In this document: positions 13,594 through 26,681 of the stretch, piece after piece
How positions within the stretch are numbered: the stretch's first letter is position 1
How the letters are laid out: the number at the start of each line of letters is the position of its first letter
Assembly: GCA_019914945.1 (NCBI GenBank)
Contig: CM034103.1
Coordinates: 11,656,001-11,720,000 of the forward strand
Reading direction: 5' to 3'
Source: Typha latifolia
Lineage: Eukaryota > Streptophyta > Magnoliopsida > Poales > Typhaceae
DNA length: 64,000 nucleotides
Notes under the pieces: model-generated
Told to the model about the DNA's origin: nothing
Seen by the model: the letters and a program-made list of their open reading frames with translations, nothing else
Databases searched by the model: none
Made by a program: the position numbers and the translations under genes

Positions 13594-16500
13594 CTACTTG
13601 TTTGGGCAATCTGATGCTCGGTGCCCGGATCTGCCACAGTTGAAGCAAGCACCTCCAAAGCTTCTGTTACATTATAAGACACAAATTCAGAAACTTTCAG
13701 ATAGAACAGTTCAATCATGTTTCTTTCTCTAAAATGACAAAAGTCAAAAGGTGTTAATTTGCTTAAGCAGCATTCAGTCAGATATAGATCTTCAAAAAGA
13801 TCATCAAGTTCTTTTCGTCACATTAATTAAAACCATGGAACAATGCATTTTGCAAAATTCAACTACCAAATTCAATTGCGAGGTTCTTTTGTTCACCTTC
13901 GAAAGAAAACTGTACTAAGCAACTAAGTCAATTGAGATTTGGTGAAACTTTGTTTTTCTACTAATGAATTCACCATTTTATTCTTTGTCTGATTGCATCT
14001 GTTTGATTCAAAAAATGTAGATGGAAAGCTTGAGAACACAGAAGATGAAAATCACGATCCAAATCATCAACTAACTACAGTGAGAAACTACAGCTTTCAC
14101 TTGTGATTGATTAAGGATTTTTAGATAAATTGATAGAAGCTTGGGGAAGGAATCAGAAGGTCAATATTTACAATGAAACAATTGAAATTATTGCAGTTTA
14201 AATTTTGCGAAAATCCAGAACATATAAGGTGATAACTAGTAAAACTAAGTGGCAAGATTCCATGAATCAGGATTCTTGACAATAAACTTACTGTGGGTTA
14301 ATGGTAGTAGCCATAACCTATAGGTTCCATTATAACTTTAAAAAAAAATTAGAAGTACATTTAATAGATAAAATATATACAATCAAGTTAGAACTAAAAT
14401 AGTGTCACATCTATTTATGCAATTTTTCCATATCATAGGCCCCGAGGAAAAGTTCTAGAGCTAAAACATTGTTTGGAGTTGGATATATTTTTTAAACCAC
14501 TAATATCAATCTTAATATAGCATCACTACCTGATGATAACTTTGGGTTCAGTATAGTCAATATAAAGGTTACCTCTCCCTACTTCCAAAGGAAGATGCCC
14601 GGCTAGGTTTTCTACTCCCACTTAGCCAATCATCATCATTAGCATTTGATGACCTAGACCAACTATTGTCAGTTTTGAAGCTCCTTCCACCACGGCGAAA
14701 CTTATCATCATTATCGGAGTACTGACCACCCCGGCTTATAGAACCTCTGGAACCACGACCCCTGGAACTTCTGTCCGAATTTGAAAACCGGCCATAATTG
14801 TCAGTAGAAGGAGCATCATCTTGCAATGCAGGCAGCTGCAGACAATAATATAAACATCAATAATAGAATTAATCACATCAGCAGTACTATTTGCCAATAT
14901 ATCTGAAAATAAAATCTGAAACACTACCTTTGTGATCCTGGATAAGGTATTTCCAGGTGGTAACTGTTTATTCAACAATTCTTTTGCAATTTCCTCAGGC
15001 AAATCAAAAACTGCTCCTTGGACCTGAAATAATGGACAATAAAAAGTAATTCCAGAAACCCTCTGGAAGTAGGCAAAATATGAAAAGAGATGGTTCCATA
15101 ATGTAATTTAAAAGCATACAAACATATGTAAGATCATAAGAGAGGCATCAGCATCAGAACTTTTACATGCTCCGAAAAATACACACCTTTGCATCTGCCA
15201 GTAAGTGTATTTTGCCAACTTCATCAGCAGCAGCAGAATAAATGTCAGAAAGAAATCCAGTGACAGATCTTACAGAAAAGTAGCCTCGTGAACTTCCTGG
15301 TTCACGTTTTAATTGTAGTGTTACCCATCCCTGCACAAGATACATGTACACTGAGAACATCATGTTTAAGTTTTTGACAGGCCACATGGTTCGTGGAAAT
15401 TGTGTTACACAATTGTCAGTACAGTTTCCAACAACATTGAATCAAATAACATGAAGTCATGAAACTTTATGATTCAGTCTGAAGCAGTTAGCCTGGCCAG
15501 TTAGTTCTAGCTCGTATTTAATAAATTAGATCATAGTAAAAATGACTGAGTTTCTTAATTTATCACGTAGGCCCATCATTTCCAGAAATTGCATAAAGCC
15601 ATACAAATTCTTAAGAATATGTGTTTTCACCTGCTCATGACTGATAAGAGAACGTGATGAAGGTGGTTGAGAAAATCCACTCAAATGTGCCAAGGCAGCA
15701 GCAAGGGCATTTGTTCCCAACTGTTCTGCCAATCTTTCAGCTGTTGGAAGGAAATATTGTATTGACTCTGGGTGCACACCCTGCAGAGTAGCAACAACTT
15801 GCTCTCCAGATGACTCCAATACCTCTTGCATCTGTGGAGGGCTTATGAACTCAAACTTGCATCCAACATCGCGCTCAAGAGATTTAACAGTCCTTCTCTG
15901 ACTATTAGTGAACATCAAGATTGCATTGCCTACTTTTCCAGCACGTCCTGTACGACCAGACCGATGGACAAAAGTTTCTGGATCATTCGGAAGTTCATAA
16001 TGAATAATCTGCACGAGAAGAGAGCTTTTCAGAACATTTGCTCATATAAAATAGGAAGGGCCATAAGAAAACTCAAAATGATCTTATTAACACTGAAATA
16101 AATGCATACATTCTTATGCATGGGAAAATCAAGTTAGGGATAGTGAAAATTTCAGGATGCTACCTTGCAATCTTGCAAGTATGAAGTGACTCACTCAGGG
16201 ACCTGGAACTTTTTTCCTTTTGCTTTGAATTTATATTTTAACTTGGAATTATCAATGAAGGAATCATACTATTGAAAAGCCTGAACAAACAATACATATC
16301 ATTACCAAATAGGGGCTTATATTCCACTCAAATTTTTAGTATTTAATTCTAGATAATTCTAGCAATAAACTGTGAAATACGTTAGGAAGGCTTAGGTGTG
16401 GAATTAGTCACTTAGATGCAAACGGAAGAGTGAAGTTATCATAAAGGCCAACAGGCAGTGGAGTTATCATCGAAAACTACTTTGCAAGCCAACAGAATGG

Positions 16501-19500
16501 CAATGCATAATAGCAAGACCTTAATAGTTAATACATGAACTAAGAAGATTTAAATTTGTCTAATTTATAAAGCTTCAAATTGGACAGTTTTTTTCCAAGC
16601 TATCATGGTGTTCAGAACTAGAAAAGTAACAGTTTCCCCAGATGAATATCAGCTTCGCTTGTCAAATGAAATGCATCAAACAAAAGTTTACAAGTCTAAA
16701 CATATGTTGCACATTGATCACTACATCTTGAATGAGTCCTGCTGTGGAATATGATACGTGAAGTATTTGATGGCATTAGAAAGAAATAAAACTTGACATT
16801 CCTATAGCCTGAAAGAGAGAGAGTATTGTTATGAGGTATGACAGGTTTTTTATGGCAAAAACAGATGAAGTAACAATAGAATAAAGGCACATTATTACTT
16901 GAAAGAAAGAGAGTGTTGTTATGAGGTACGGCAGGTTTTTTATGGCAGAAACAGATAAGATAACGATAGAATAAAGTTATAAATATATTAGCATGCCTAT
17001 GAAATCTATAAAAACAATGAAATTGCAAGGACCTACCAAATCAACATTAGGTATATCAAGACCACGAGCAGCAACATCAGTTGCAACAAGCACTGTAAAC
17101 TTTCCCTGGCGAAAGCCATTTAATGTTCTCTCTCGCTGATGTTGAGATATATCACCATGAAGTGCCTCAGATGCTATACTGTTAGATAATGACATTGATA
17201 CCTCATCAGCATCTCGTTTTGTCTGGGTGAAAACAATGGTCTTTCCACCCTTTGCATATACCTGGCAAAGAAAAATCATGCTTTAAGACAATTATTTTAA
17301 TGTTACACAAACAAGAATAGGAATTGTGAACCATCCCATAAAAAAAGCTTCAGGTCCTTTCTCCTTACTAAGTATCAAACTCGATATATCTTTGCCTAAG
17401 AGCCTCACAAGTTGAATGGGCAAATAATGAAATAAAGTAACAGATAATAATTAACAACACATCCTCGTTAAAAGGGTACTAGCAAACAATACAAATTAGA
17501 AATTCTGATGGATGTAAACAGAAAAGGCAGGAAAAGATAAGACTGTAATGTACTAAGGGAATAGGTGGTAAACTAATTCCCTTAATCTTTTCCAAAGAAT
17601 CAGAAAGGAAAACCGAGCGAGGAAAGAACTACAGACTCTTAGGCTGATGGAGACCCTTATACGCTAAACTTTAAAAAAAAATGCAGGCAAATATGCAAAA
17701 CCAATTAACGTATCAGCTTCTCAATTGACAAGATAGAATCATTAACTTTTGAAGATATTCGTTAATTTCTTTCTATCAACAAAAAAAATATAAGTTGATG
17801 ATGTAGCTTTAGCAGTAGATATATCTATCATCCATATTGGAAGTTTGAAACCATAAGAAAAATTGGAACTTTCATAATATGATAGAATGTTCATGAGCTA
17901 CATTACACATACCGTGATTATGTCAGTGAGGATTGTTCGCTTTGAAGTTGCAGTTGTTGGTAAAGCATAAAGTTTAATTCCTTCTGCAAGCTTTTCCTCT
18001 TGATTGCCGACCTAAGTGAAACATATGCATGAAATTAATTGAAAAACTTATTTGTGAACTGTAGGGAAAAAGTGAACAGTCATACATTTGTTCATAATTA
18101 TATTATAAGCATATATGTACAAAAGCATATGTATATATAAGCATAAGAATGAAGCACATAGGCAATTTTATAGCACAAGGGATTGTAAGCGAGATAGAAG
18201 CTAAAAGAAGAGAAGGTTTGGAAGATACCAAGTCAATTGTCAGGGGATCCTTTAGGTACTTCCTAGCCAATTTGTTCACCCAAGCAGGCATTGTTGCAGA
18301 GAAAAGCATACTCTGTCGTCGTGAGGGCAGTTTCTGTAATATTACTTCAACATCCTCCTCAAATCCAACAGCAAGCATCTGATCAGCTTCATCAAGAACC
18401 AGATACTCAACTTCTCCCAATTGAAGACTATTGCTACCAATCAAGTCAATCAGTCGACCAGGCGTTCCCACAACAACATCAACACCACGAGAGAGAGCAT
18501 TTTGTTGGGTATTATATGAAACTCCTCCATAAACACAAACAGTGCTAAGATATGGTGCTGACTCTTTGATTTCCTTCTCAACTTGCTTCGCTAACTCCCT
18601 AGTAGGTGCAAGGACCAACACTCGAGGAAGACGACCTGATCGTCTAAGGTAAATAAAATGAAAAATGATACAAATTAGAAGTGTAAGTGCTTAATGATGC
18701 AAAGGAGTGTGTGAATGCATAGTGAGCAACTAGAACCTCATGCTTTTCCCTCCATCCTCCTCACTAAGTCGTTTAATGATGGGAATTCCAAAGGCCAGTG
18801 TCTTCCCAGTTCCCGTCTTTGCTCGTGCAATCAGATCGCGGCCTTCAAGAGCAGGAAGCAACACAGCCCTCTATTGAAAGTACAGAAAGTCATGAGTAAC
18901 CCTTGCAGGAGCAAGTAAATACCAGATATTCAAAAATATCAAACTATGGGATTATTTAGCATTGTCGGTGTTCATTATTCATATGTCTAAAACTTTACAT
19001 ATATAGAAAAACGGAAGCAGAGGCATAAACACATTTGGCCGGAAAGTTTATGCATGGAAACTTACAGGCACAAAGTTGTGCTCCAAATTATGCTTACTTA
19101 CTGATAAAAAGGAGTTATCTACTAATTAAAATAATGTTGTTTTACTCATAACCAGCAGAGAGGAAAAGGGAACACTTGGTTGTAAAAAAGTGAAACTTTC
19201 AGGTACTATAGACACTGAACATTTATTGGAGGAAGAATTCCATCTCCAAACCACTCCCACTCGCCTAAATTCACTCAATTTGCAATAAATGAAGAATTTT
19301 TCCCTCCATTATCTCTTATCATTACCCGTCACTTTCGTTCCTCACTCCATTTTATTAAAAAAACCACTCTTTTAAAGCACAAAACAACCCTAGCATCTGT
19401 AACTCCCATTCTTTGCAACCAAACGACGTTCTCCTTAAGAATTGTACCTGAATAGGGAAAAGACTAGTAATCCCACGCTTCTCGAGTGTATCAACGAGCT

Positions 19501-19885
19501 GTTTCGGCAACCCCAGACTGGCAAGGGCGAGCTCTTCCTCGTCCCCGCCAAAGCTCTCCTCATCCTCCTCCGACTCGAGTTCATACGAATCGCTCTCGTC
19601 CTCCTCGTTCTCTTCCTCGTCCTCAAGGGATGACTTGGAGAAGACGCCGCCGATGCCCTTGAAGGCCTCCTCGCTAAGGATGGAGTTGGGGGAGGCGACA
19701 GCGGAGGCGACGAGCAAACGGAGCTGGGAATTCCTCAGCCTCGACCTCCTCGGAGAGAAGCGGCAGTAGACGAGGCCTAGACCTAGGTGAGGCTTCTCGG
19801 AGGAGGAAGGAGAAGGGAGAGCTCTTGTAGATAGCTCTAGAGACGGCGAGAGGAAGAGGGAAGAGACGGCAAGGAGGGAAGCCAT
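13594..19885 (-). CDS. RH3: DEAD-box RNA helicase 3, chloroplast (RH3)
   Basis: Chloroplast DEAD-box ATPase that acts in group II intron splicing and 50S ribosome assembly (known for RH3). Ten exons, in order of transcription: 19448-19885, 18737-18870, 18229-18643, 17913-18011, 17037-17261, 15631-16008, 15187-15330, 14928-15023, 14573-14835, 13594-13663; 753 residues. A Ser/Arg-rich transit peptide is followed by an acidic tract at about 87-120. Then come the Q-motif region (SLFPIQ), [10 protein letters not shown] at about 161-170, PTREL, TPGR, DEAD, SAT, ARGLDIP and [16 protein letters not shown]-type domain starts at [16 protein letters not shown], and an Arg/Gly/Ser-rich tail follows. The last small exon adds a CCHC zinc knuckle, [14 protein letters not shown]. 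The start at 19885 is the only in-frame ATG downstream of the TATA-like site at about 20104. The frame stays open further upstream to 20134, but that lies beyond the TATA site. Confidence 0.95.
16811..16976. repeat. Local tandem duplication in an RH3 intron
   Basis: Two copies of about 76 bases start at 16811 and 16901 (90-base period). Both run from a GAAAG(A)-rich start through TTGTTATGAGGTA and GCAGGTTTTTTATGGC-like segments to ATAGAATAAAG. They differ at a handful of positions, so the duplication is fairly recent. It lies inside the intron 16009-17036. Confidence 0.9.
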
Positions 19886-20103
19886 GGCTTCGAACTCTTT
19901 GAGGAGGCGAAGAAGATGGAGGAAGGAGGAAGGAGGAAGGAGGATGAGGAAGGATTCGATAAGGCCGGCTGCTTGTAGGAAATGAATGGCCTTACGAACT
20001 TCCACCTCGGTTGTTGCAGAGCCCTTTGTAGATAGGACTCCAGGAGAGAGAGAGTGAGAGAGAGACAGAGAGAGAGAGGGTTTAAGGAAAAGGTGAAAGA
20101 GTG

Positions 20104-20113
20104 ATATATATAA
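20104..20113 (-). promoter_or_regulatory. TATA box of RH3
   Basis: On the minus strand the sequence reads TTATATATAT about 220 bases upstream of the RH3 ATG. A GA/CT-rich leader (about 20043-20083) follows, as expected for a 5' UTR. Its place argues against using in-frame ATGs further upstream. Confidence 0.5.
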
Positions 20114-22339
20114 TGGCGATAAGGGATTTATCATTTCTCACCCCCTATAATCCAAATATTACATTATTCATTTAGACCCTTGAGATTTTCAAGCAGATAC
20201 ACTGAATAGTGTTTCTGTGATCTAGTAAAAGTATTTGGAGTTGTATTTATTAAAATAAATAAATAATAAACTGTAGCGAGTCGTATTTGTCTATGATAGA
20301 GAGGTAAATGGTTTGGAATCCTCTCGTAGAGACCTATTCTTTGAGAGGGTTTGTTTAATTATCTAATATATATAAGAAGATTGATGTTACAAATCAGATC
20401 TGGATTGATCTAGATATAAAAAAATTATGAGAATTTTTGTGATGGTAACCTCATTAATTATGGATCTAATAATTTTAGTTTCACGTAAATCAGATGTCGA
20501 CATGAAAAGATAAAAATAAAACGGTGAACATAGGTAGGTCATAAAGGATAGATCGATAAATATCCGACGTTTTGACGGTCGTCGGAGTGTAGCGGATGGC
20601 CAAGAATGGTGGTGGACGGCTATAGAGTAGGGTGGCTAGTGGAAAAATATGGTGCCCAATATTTAAAAACTTAAAATGATTATATGGTTACGATCTACTC
20701 TGAGAAAGATAAAGATAATCTAACAACTACGGTAAAAAATAAGACACAATAATAAAAACAGCTCAACTCAATTTTCATTCCATGATTATTATACCAAACT
20801 TATTTATAAGAGTAGAAATCTTAGCGGATCGGATCCAAATTATTCAATTTATTTAAAATTTAAAATAATAAGATAAAGCTAATTAACTCACTTGACTTAA
20901 CTCGACTTAACCCACGTAATCAGATCGTAACAATTGACTCTTTTATCTAATGTATAATAATGTTTGAGCTCGTAATCTATTAAAATTATAAAACTAGAAA
21001 AACATAAAGTAAAGTCCTAAATTAATAAAAGAAATATTGTAAAAAAATGTTATTGAATTCTTTTGGCAGCTATGCACATTTGACGACCGTGATTACAACT
21101 AGAGCGAATGTGGTCATATAATTATCGAATGCTAGCAAACAATGTGTTCGATGTACATCTAATAATACACTCAAACTAATCCGTAATAGATTCGGTTCAC
21201 ACATAATCTCAATCCATCTATATTTTTGAGCCACTTTGCTTGATGATGATAATGAGTCAATTTTGAGCTAACATTTTGATCTTATTGAACACAATAAAAT
21301 AGTATTAAATAAGCGAGTTTATCTTGAACAAAATTTGGAAGGGGAACATGAGTTGTTCACGGAAAAATAAGCTAAGATTAATCATAATCTATCTAAGAAA
21401 AAAAAAAAAAAAAAAAAGAAATTATATGAGTTCATTAAGAGGTAATTCTTATACTACCTTGCTAATCAAAGTTTGGATGATTTCTTTTCCATATATATTT
21501 TTAATGAACAGTTGACATATCTGATCATGAAGACATGATTTGTAAACGGAATTTGAAAAAGTGGCAATTTTTAAAAAAAAAAATTAATAATAATAATAAA
21601 AAGAGAACATAGTTTCCTTCTTAGATCTGCTGCAATAATCATTTAAATGCCAAGTCAACCCTTTGGTGATATTTTATCATAGACCATCAAAAGTATCTAT
21701 CATATCCACAACCAAAAGAGTATAGATTTGTTGTTTTCCAACTCAGGTACATTATTAGTATTCAATTATCCATTAAATTGGGCATCACACAAATAATTTG
21801 GGGTCTTTGGACTTGTTGACAGCCAAAGATGCCAGAATCTTAGATACCAAGCTGTAAAAATTACCATTTCAAATTCTATATTTCTAATAGTTAATAACTT
21901 AATCTTAGTGAATGTCAACCAAAAACATATTAATGAGAGGCTAATTATTCAAATTTTTTTCTACATTTTAGAATTAATGGATACCCTTAATTAATACTAA
22001 CTATTAAGTTGTTTATCATTAAGGGGTTTCTTTCTTTAGTCTGGTTGGTTCCAAGAGAGCCCTTTCCAATTCTAGTCGTTCCTCCTCAACCAAGACGACA
22101 TTTTTCGTCGACCAACTCATCCAAATCCAACGCGCTCACTCTCCTCCAAAGCCGCCATTTCCATTCATTCCCTTCTCTCTCGCACGCAATCACTGTTTAC
22201 TCCTCTCCTCTCCCCAAATCGCGATTTTGATCTCGTAACCAATCCCCAATCGACCAAATCCATCCCGCTTCCCACTTTAAAGTCCCGATCTCGGCTGTGA
22301 GCGAGGCGATTAGGGTTTGCTTCTCTTCTTCTCAATTCC

Positions 22340-22375
22340 ATGGGTCGTGCCAAGTCAAAGGCGAGGAGGAGTTAG
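22340..22375 (+). other. Upstream ORF in DUF300-gene leader
   Basis: An 11-codon frame (MGRAKSKARRS, then stop) in the CT-rich region before the DUF300 start. Its context, TTCCATGGG, is fair for initiation and it ends about 60 bases before the main ATG. Whether it is transcribed is inferred from position only. Confidence 0.4.
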
Positions 22376-22435
22376 AAGGGCGATACTTTTGTTACTTACT
22401 TGAATTGTATTGTTTGTTGTTTGTGATCGATCTCG

Positions 22436-25400
22436 ATGGCGCCTATTATTTATGTGGCCATCGCGTTCCCGTGCTCGGTTGGGGCGATAGTGGTGGCGCT
22501 GCTCCATATCTACAGGCATCTTTTGAATTACACGGAGCCCACGTACCAGCGGTTCATTGTTCGGATCATCTTCATGATTCCGGTATTGCTGCTATAATTT
22601 TTCTTGACTTGCTGACAAAAATGTGATTTTGAATCTTGAAACAATCTGATTCTTGTGGAACTAGGGGGCCAGGAATGAAGTTAGCGGATGCTAATATATT
22701 TGTGTTATTAGGTTCTTGGAACTGCAAACAATTTTGACATCATAGGAAATTTATAGCAAACAATTTTGCAAGCATAGTAGACAATTTTATATTTTTATTT
22801 TTTTGCCAGAAATCTATGTCAATATTATCACCACGAGCACTTGAGAAATTTACTTAACTCACTACAAGTGGATTTGGAGCAGGGCAGGGTTGTGAGAGGA
22901 CATCTAAGTCATAGCCTTACCGTCGTTACAAAAGAAATGATTTCCATGGCTTGAACACATGAGACCTTTGGATTTAAGGGCATGTTTGTCTTACTGTCAC
23001 ACTAAAAGATACTCTCTTCATCGCATCTAGAGTTCATGGAAGTTGTAAATAACTTTGGCATCATTGTAAAGTATACTTCTTGTGGAGTAAAAGGATATTA
23101 AATAGTAAATAATGGTCTATTTACATAAATGAAAGTCAGTAGTAAAGTAATAACATAAGTAATGTCATACCCATCTCTCTGAAATAAGATTTCATGAAAC
23201 AGCTAGATAATTTTGGTTAGCATGGTGACCCACTGTTACTGTACAGCGAATTCTACTTGAAAAGAACAAATGTTCATAAACTTTAACAATGTGTCATCTT
23301 TGCAAATGGAAGAAGCTCTGTAGTAAATGGAAACGTAGAATTGTAAACAAGTCAGTAAACAATTATTGGGGTCTGTTTTGAAGATACTGAATGAGGCAAT
23401 AGGTGAACTTATTAGAAAAACTAAGCAAGAAGCAGACTTGTCAAATTAGTATTTTTAGGCATTAGTGCACATTGTCTGCACTATCCTTGCTCTTTTGTGA
23501 TTACATGTGTGATGCACATGGCAAAACCTACCATGAAGTAGTCTTGATTTGGCAATTAGCAATGCAGATCAATCCCTGGTGTATCACCTTGTATATGTTC
23601 ATTAGAAATGTTGCAATCCTTTTTGTGACTAGGAACTAAGAAGCATTAGAAATTTGGAATTCAAGTAGAGGAGTCTGAAAATGAAGAGAACTAAGTTAAT
23701 TTGGACATATATTGTAAAATCTTATGATTAGTGTTCAATAAAGATAAACTATCAACAAGCATTTGGTTGACATAAATGATAGGGGAAAAAATTTTGTTCA
23801 TGATTTTTTAAATTTATTTTTAAGCATGTTTTGCTTCATAGTTTCTTTTCAATCATATTATATTCTTTTGGCAGGTCTATGCAGTGATGTCTTTTTTATC
23901 ACTTGTCCTACGTGGCAGCTCAATTTACTTCAATTCAATTCGGGAAGTGTAAGTTTATTGATCAATTAAGTTCATGTTAGAAATTTATTCCTGGTTTTGG
24001 GTAATGAGTATGCATATGGTATAATTTTCATATGTTCTTTATACTTCTGTTCAACCCGTAGGCAGAACATTACTAAAGCAAGAGTATGGATGTGTTGCAG
24101 CAATTCCTAGATAATTGTAGCTTATATTTCATCTATTTTAATGATTTATGAGTTTAAAACCTAGTAAAGAAAAAAAAAAAGGGACGACACCATGAGTGCT
24201 ACTTTCTCATTGTTAAAATATCCACAAATGTTGGTTATTATGCAGATTAGGTACACCCCCTAACCTGACAAAGGTGATGCACTGATAGTCTGTGAAGTTG
24301 ATCAACCATGATTCTTCTTGTTTCTTCTATCATAGTAGTATCTAAGTGGGCAATAGAATTGAATCCTCCCCTTCCATTAGAACAAGCATGCAATGAACGA
24401 AGCTGTTCCAATTTGGAGTATGTACCCCCATTACTGGATAAGCTTTATCTGTAATTCAAAATCGCAATTCCAAAGGGCATGATGGAAAGGCTTATCCTCA
24501 CAGTGACAGACTGCCTATTTTGTCACCTTGCAACAGAAGAACCAACATGACCATCTTTAGCTCGCTAAACTGGAGTTCTAGTGATTACTTTTATGCCCCC
24601 TCTAGCCCCTGAGGTGATGTCTTCATTGAAACCACTGCCACACAACATCTGTCTGGGGAATGCCTATTGAAGCTTTAGCTGAAAATAAGAGTCAAAGGAT
24701 AACTTTTGTGATTAAGTATTAACACCATGCCATTTCTTCAGGGTTTTGATGCTCATCTGCTTTTCTTTAGGTATGCATACCGATGGTTGTAATCACGTTA
24801 ACTATTTGAATGCGGTAATTTGATAAAATATGTGGCTATTTCTCCTGTATTTCTCTCTCTAAAAATGGGTCAATATTATCATTACTGAATATCTTATTTC
24901 AGTCTACTGTAATAACTAGTATATTTTCTTTCAATTCTATTAAGACCAACAATTTGAGAATGTTCCTTTCCACTCCTTTGTCCCGAGGGAAATGTTCTGC
25001 AAAATAACACGTTAACCTATATCTTTTTTCCGTTTTTTTAAGCATGTTTTTCTTGGTATCTAATATTGGCGGTATACATTCAATTGTGTTTATAGTAAAG
25101 CATTAATAGTGGAATAATTGAAGAAGTCTTGAACTCTTTCAAAATATTTCATGGAAATTGTTTTGATGTTTTTATTTACTTCTTCCAGCTACGATGCTTG
25201 GGTAATCTATAATTTCCTTTCTCTCTGCTTGGCATGGGTGGGAGGCCCAGGTGCTGTGGTGCTAAGTTTGAGTGGTCGAGTTCTTAAGCCATCTTGGCTA
25301 CTGATGACATGCTGTTTTCCATCTATTCCTCTTGATGGGTATGTAAATACTTCAGAAAACCTACTTGATATGTCATTATGTTGTTAGCGGCGATATTACA

Positions 25401-26681
25401 TGTCAGATTATCTCATGTGAGAAAATCTGCTGAAGCATTTGCTCTCCATAAATTCCATGATGTTTACACATTCTGAACCAGCAAACCTGTTTGTCATTGA
25501 GCAGGCGTTTCATACGGAGGTGCAAGCAGGGCTGTTTGCAATTTGTGATACTTAAGCCTATTTTGGTTGTGATTACCTTTATACTCTATTCAAAAGGAAA
25601 ATATGAAGATGGAAACTTTAGTGTGAACCAGTCCTATCTTTATATCACAATCATCTATACTCTCTCATACACTATGGCACTATATGCTCTAGCCTTGTTC
25701 TATATGGCATGCAGAGATCTGCTTCGGCCATTCAATCCAGTTCCAAAGTTCATTATGATCAAATCAGTTGTTTTTCTTACGTACTGGCAGGTATCCATCT
25801 ACCTTCTCTCTTTTTTCTGGCATATTTTTGAAGATTTCTGTCATCTGCTTCATGCACAATTGTTCCACTTAGTAGTTTAGCTTTCAGGGTGTGTGGTTAG
25901 CAAGTGAAACTACTTTTAACTTGGAAAATAAACTTCATCAGTATTGCTTTATTCTTGTGCTGAGGATTGAAACCTATCTATTCTGTAGGGTGTTCTGGTT
26001 TTTCTCGCTGCCAAGTCTAAATTGATAAAGAATGCTGAAGATGCTGCTGATTTTCAGAACTTCGTGTTGTGCATTGAGATGCTTGCAGCTGCTGTTGGTC
26101 ACTTGTATGCCTTCCCTTACAAGGAATATGCAGGTGCTAAAATTGGTGCGTCAGGTGGTTTCAGGGAAAGCCTTCTACATGCTTTGAAATTCAATGATTT
26201 CTACCATGACACAGTTCATCAGGTGAGCATTGCAGTATGCTGTTATGTTGACCTAATATGACTAGTAATTCGCTGTCTTTCGCATAGTCTGACAAGTTTT
26301 ATTGTGATACAGTTTGCCCCTACTTATCATGATTATGTGCTTTACAATAACAATGAGGGTGATGATGGAGCGAGAAAGTATCGAGCCCGCACTTTTGTGC
26401 CAACTGGGCAGGAGATGGATACTGTGAGGAGGAACAAACAAATGTTTGCTGGCAGGGTTGATGACATAAAATTGTCAAATGTCTCCACATCCAGTTCCAA
26501 CAGTCCTGAGACGTCAACTAGTTTTCCGAACAATGCAGATCTGGAAGCGATCAAGTCTTCTTTACTTAAGGAAAGTGCTGTTACTTCTGCACGGCCATAT
26601 GATCTCTCAGCACTGATTGACACAGATTTGTCACATTACCCAGCTAAGGTTCCTTCTGTTGATGATTCAAGCAAACACTGA
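22436..26681 (+). CDS. DUF300/Ost-alpha family membrane protein (LAZ1/TMEM184-like)
   Basis: Multi-pass membrane protein of the organic solute transporter alpha/TMEM184 superfamily. The plant members include LAZ1, tied to vacuole function and programmed cell death; the function of this branch is less clear. Six exons: 22436-22582, 23875-23948, 25189-25338, 25505-25790, 25989-26222, 26313-26681; phase is kept throughout and the product is 419 residues. About seven hydrophobic helices lie in residues 5-270. The conserved family segments IRRCKQGCLQFVILKP, FNPVPKFIMIKSVVFLTYWQ and AFPYKEYAG are present. The C-terminal 150 residues are hydrophilic and Ser-rich, with FAPTYHDYVLYN and RARTFVPTGQEMD. 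The gene is divergent from RH3. Introns 1 and 2 are about 1.3 and 1.2 kb, and intron 1 carries a SINE-like insert. Confidence 0.93.
22857..23003 (-). mobile_element. Au-like SINE (tRNA-derived), degenerate
   Basis: Read on the minus strand, the sequence gives a B-box-like GTGTTCAAGCC (22948-22958), then CATGGAAA, GGTAAGGCTATGACTTAGA and CCCTGCCCTGCTCC, in the order seen in Au-type plant SINEs. Upstream is a CCCTTAAATCCAAAGGTC segment that resembles the Au 5' part. It lies antisense within intron 1 of the DUF300 gene. Identity is from remembered Au consensus features, and the copy is old. Confidence 0.6.

Larger units (their letters stand above)
19886..22435. other. Divergent promoter region between RH3 and the DUF300 gene
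   Basis: Head-to-head spacer of about 2.5 kb. The left 200 bases are the RH3 leader with GA repeats. The middle is AT-rich with short A and TAA runs near 21396-21418 and 21578-21600, and I see no gene in it. From about 22080 it turns CT-rich and leader-like for the DUF300 gene, with an upstream ORF at 22340-22375. Confidence 0.5.

Noticed and set aside
19886..20134. In-frame N-terminal extension of RH3 to a Met at 20134
   Set aside because: It lies beyond the TATA-like site at about 20104 and encodes low-complexity leader sequence. The Met at 19885 begins a normal transit peptide.
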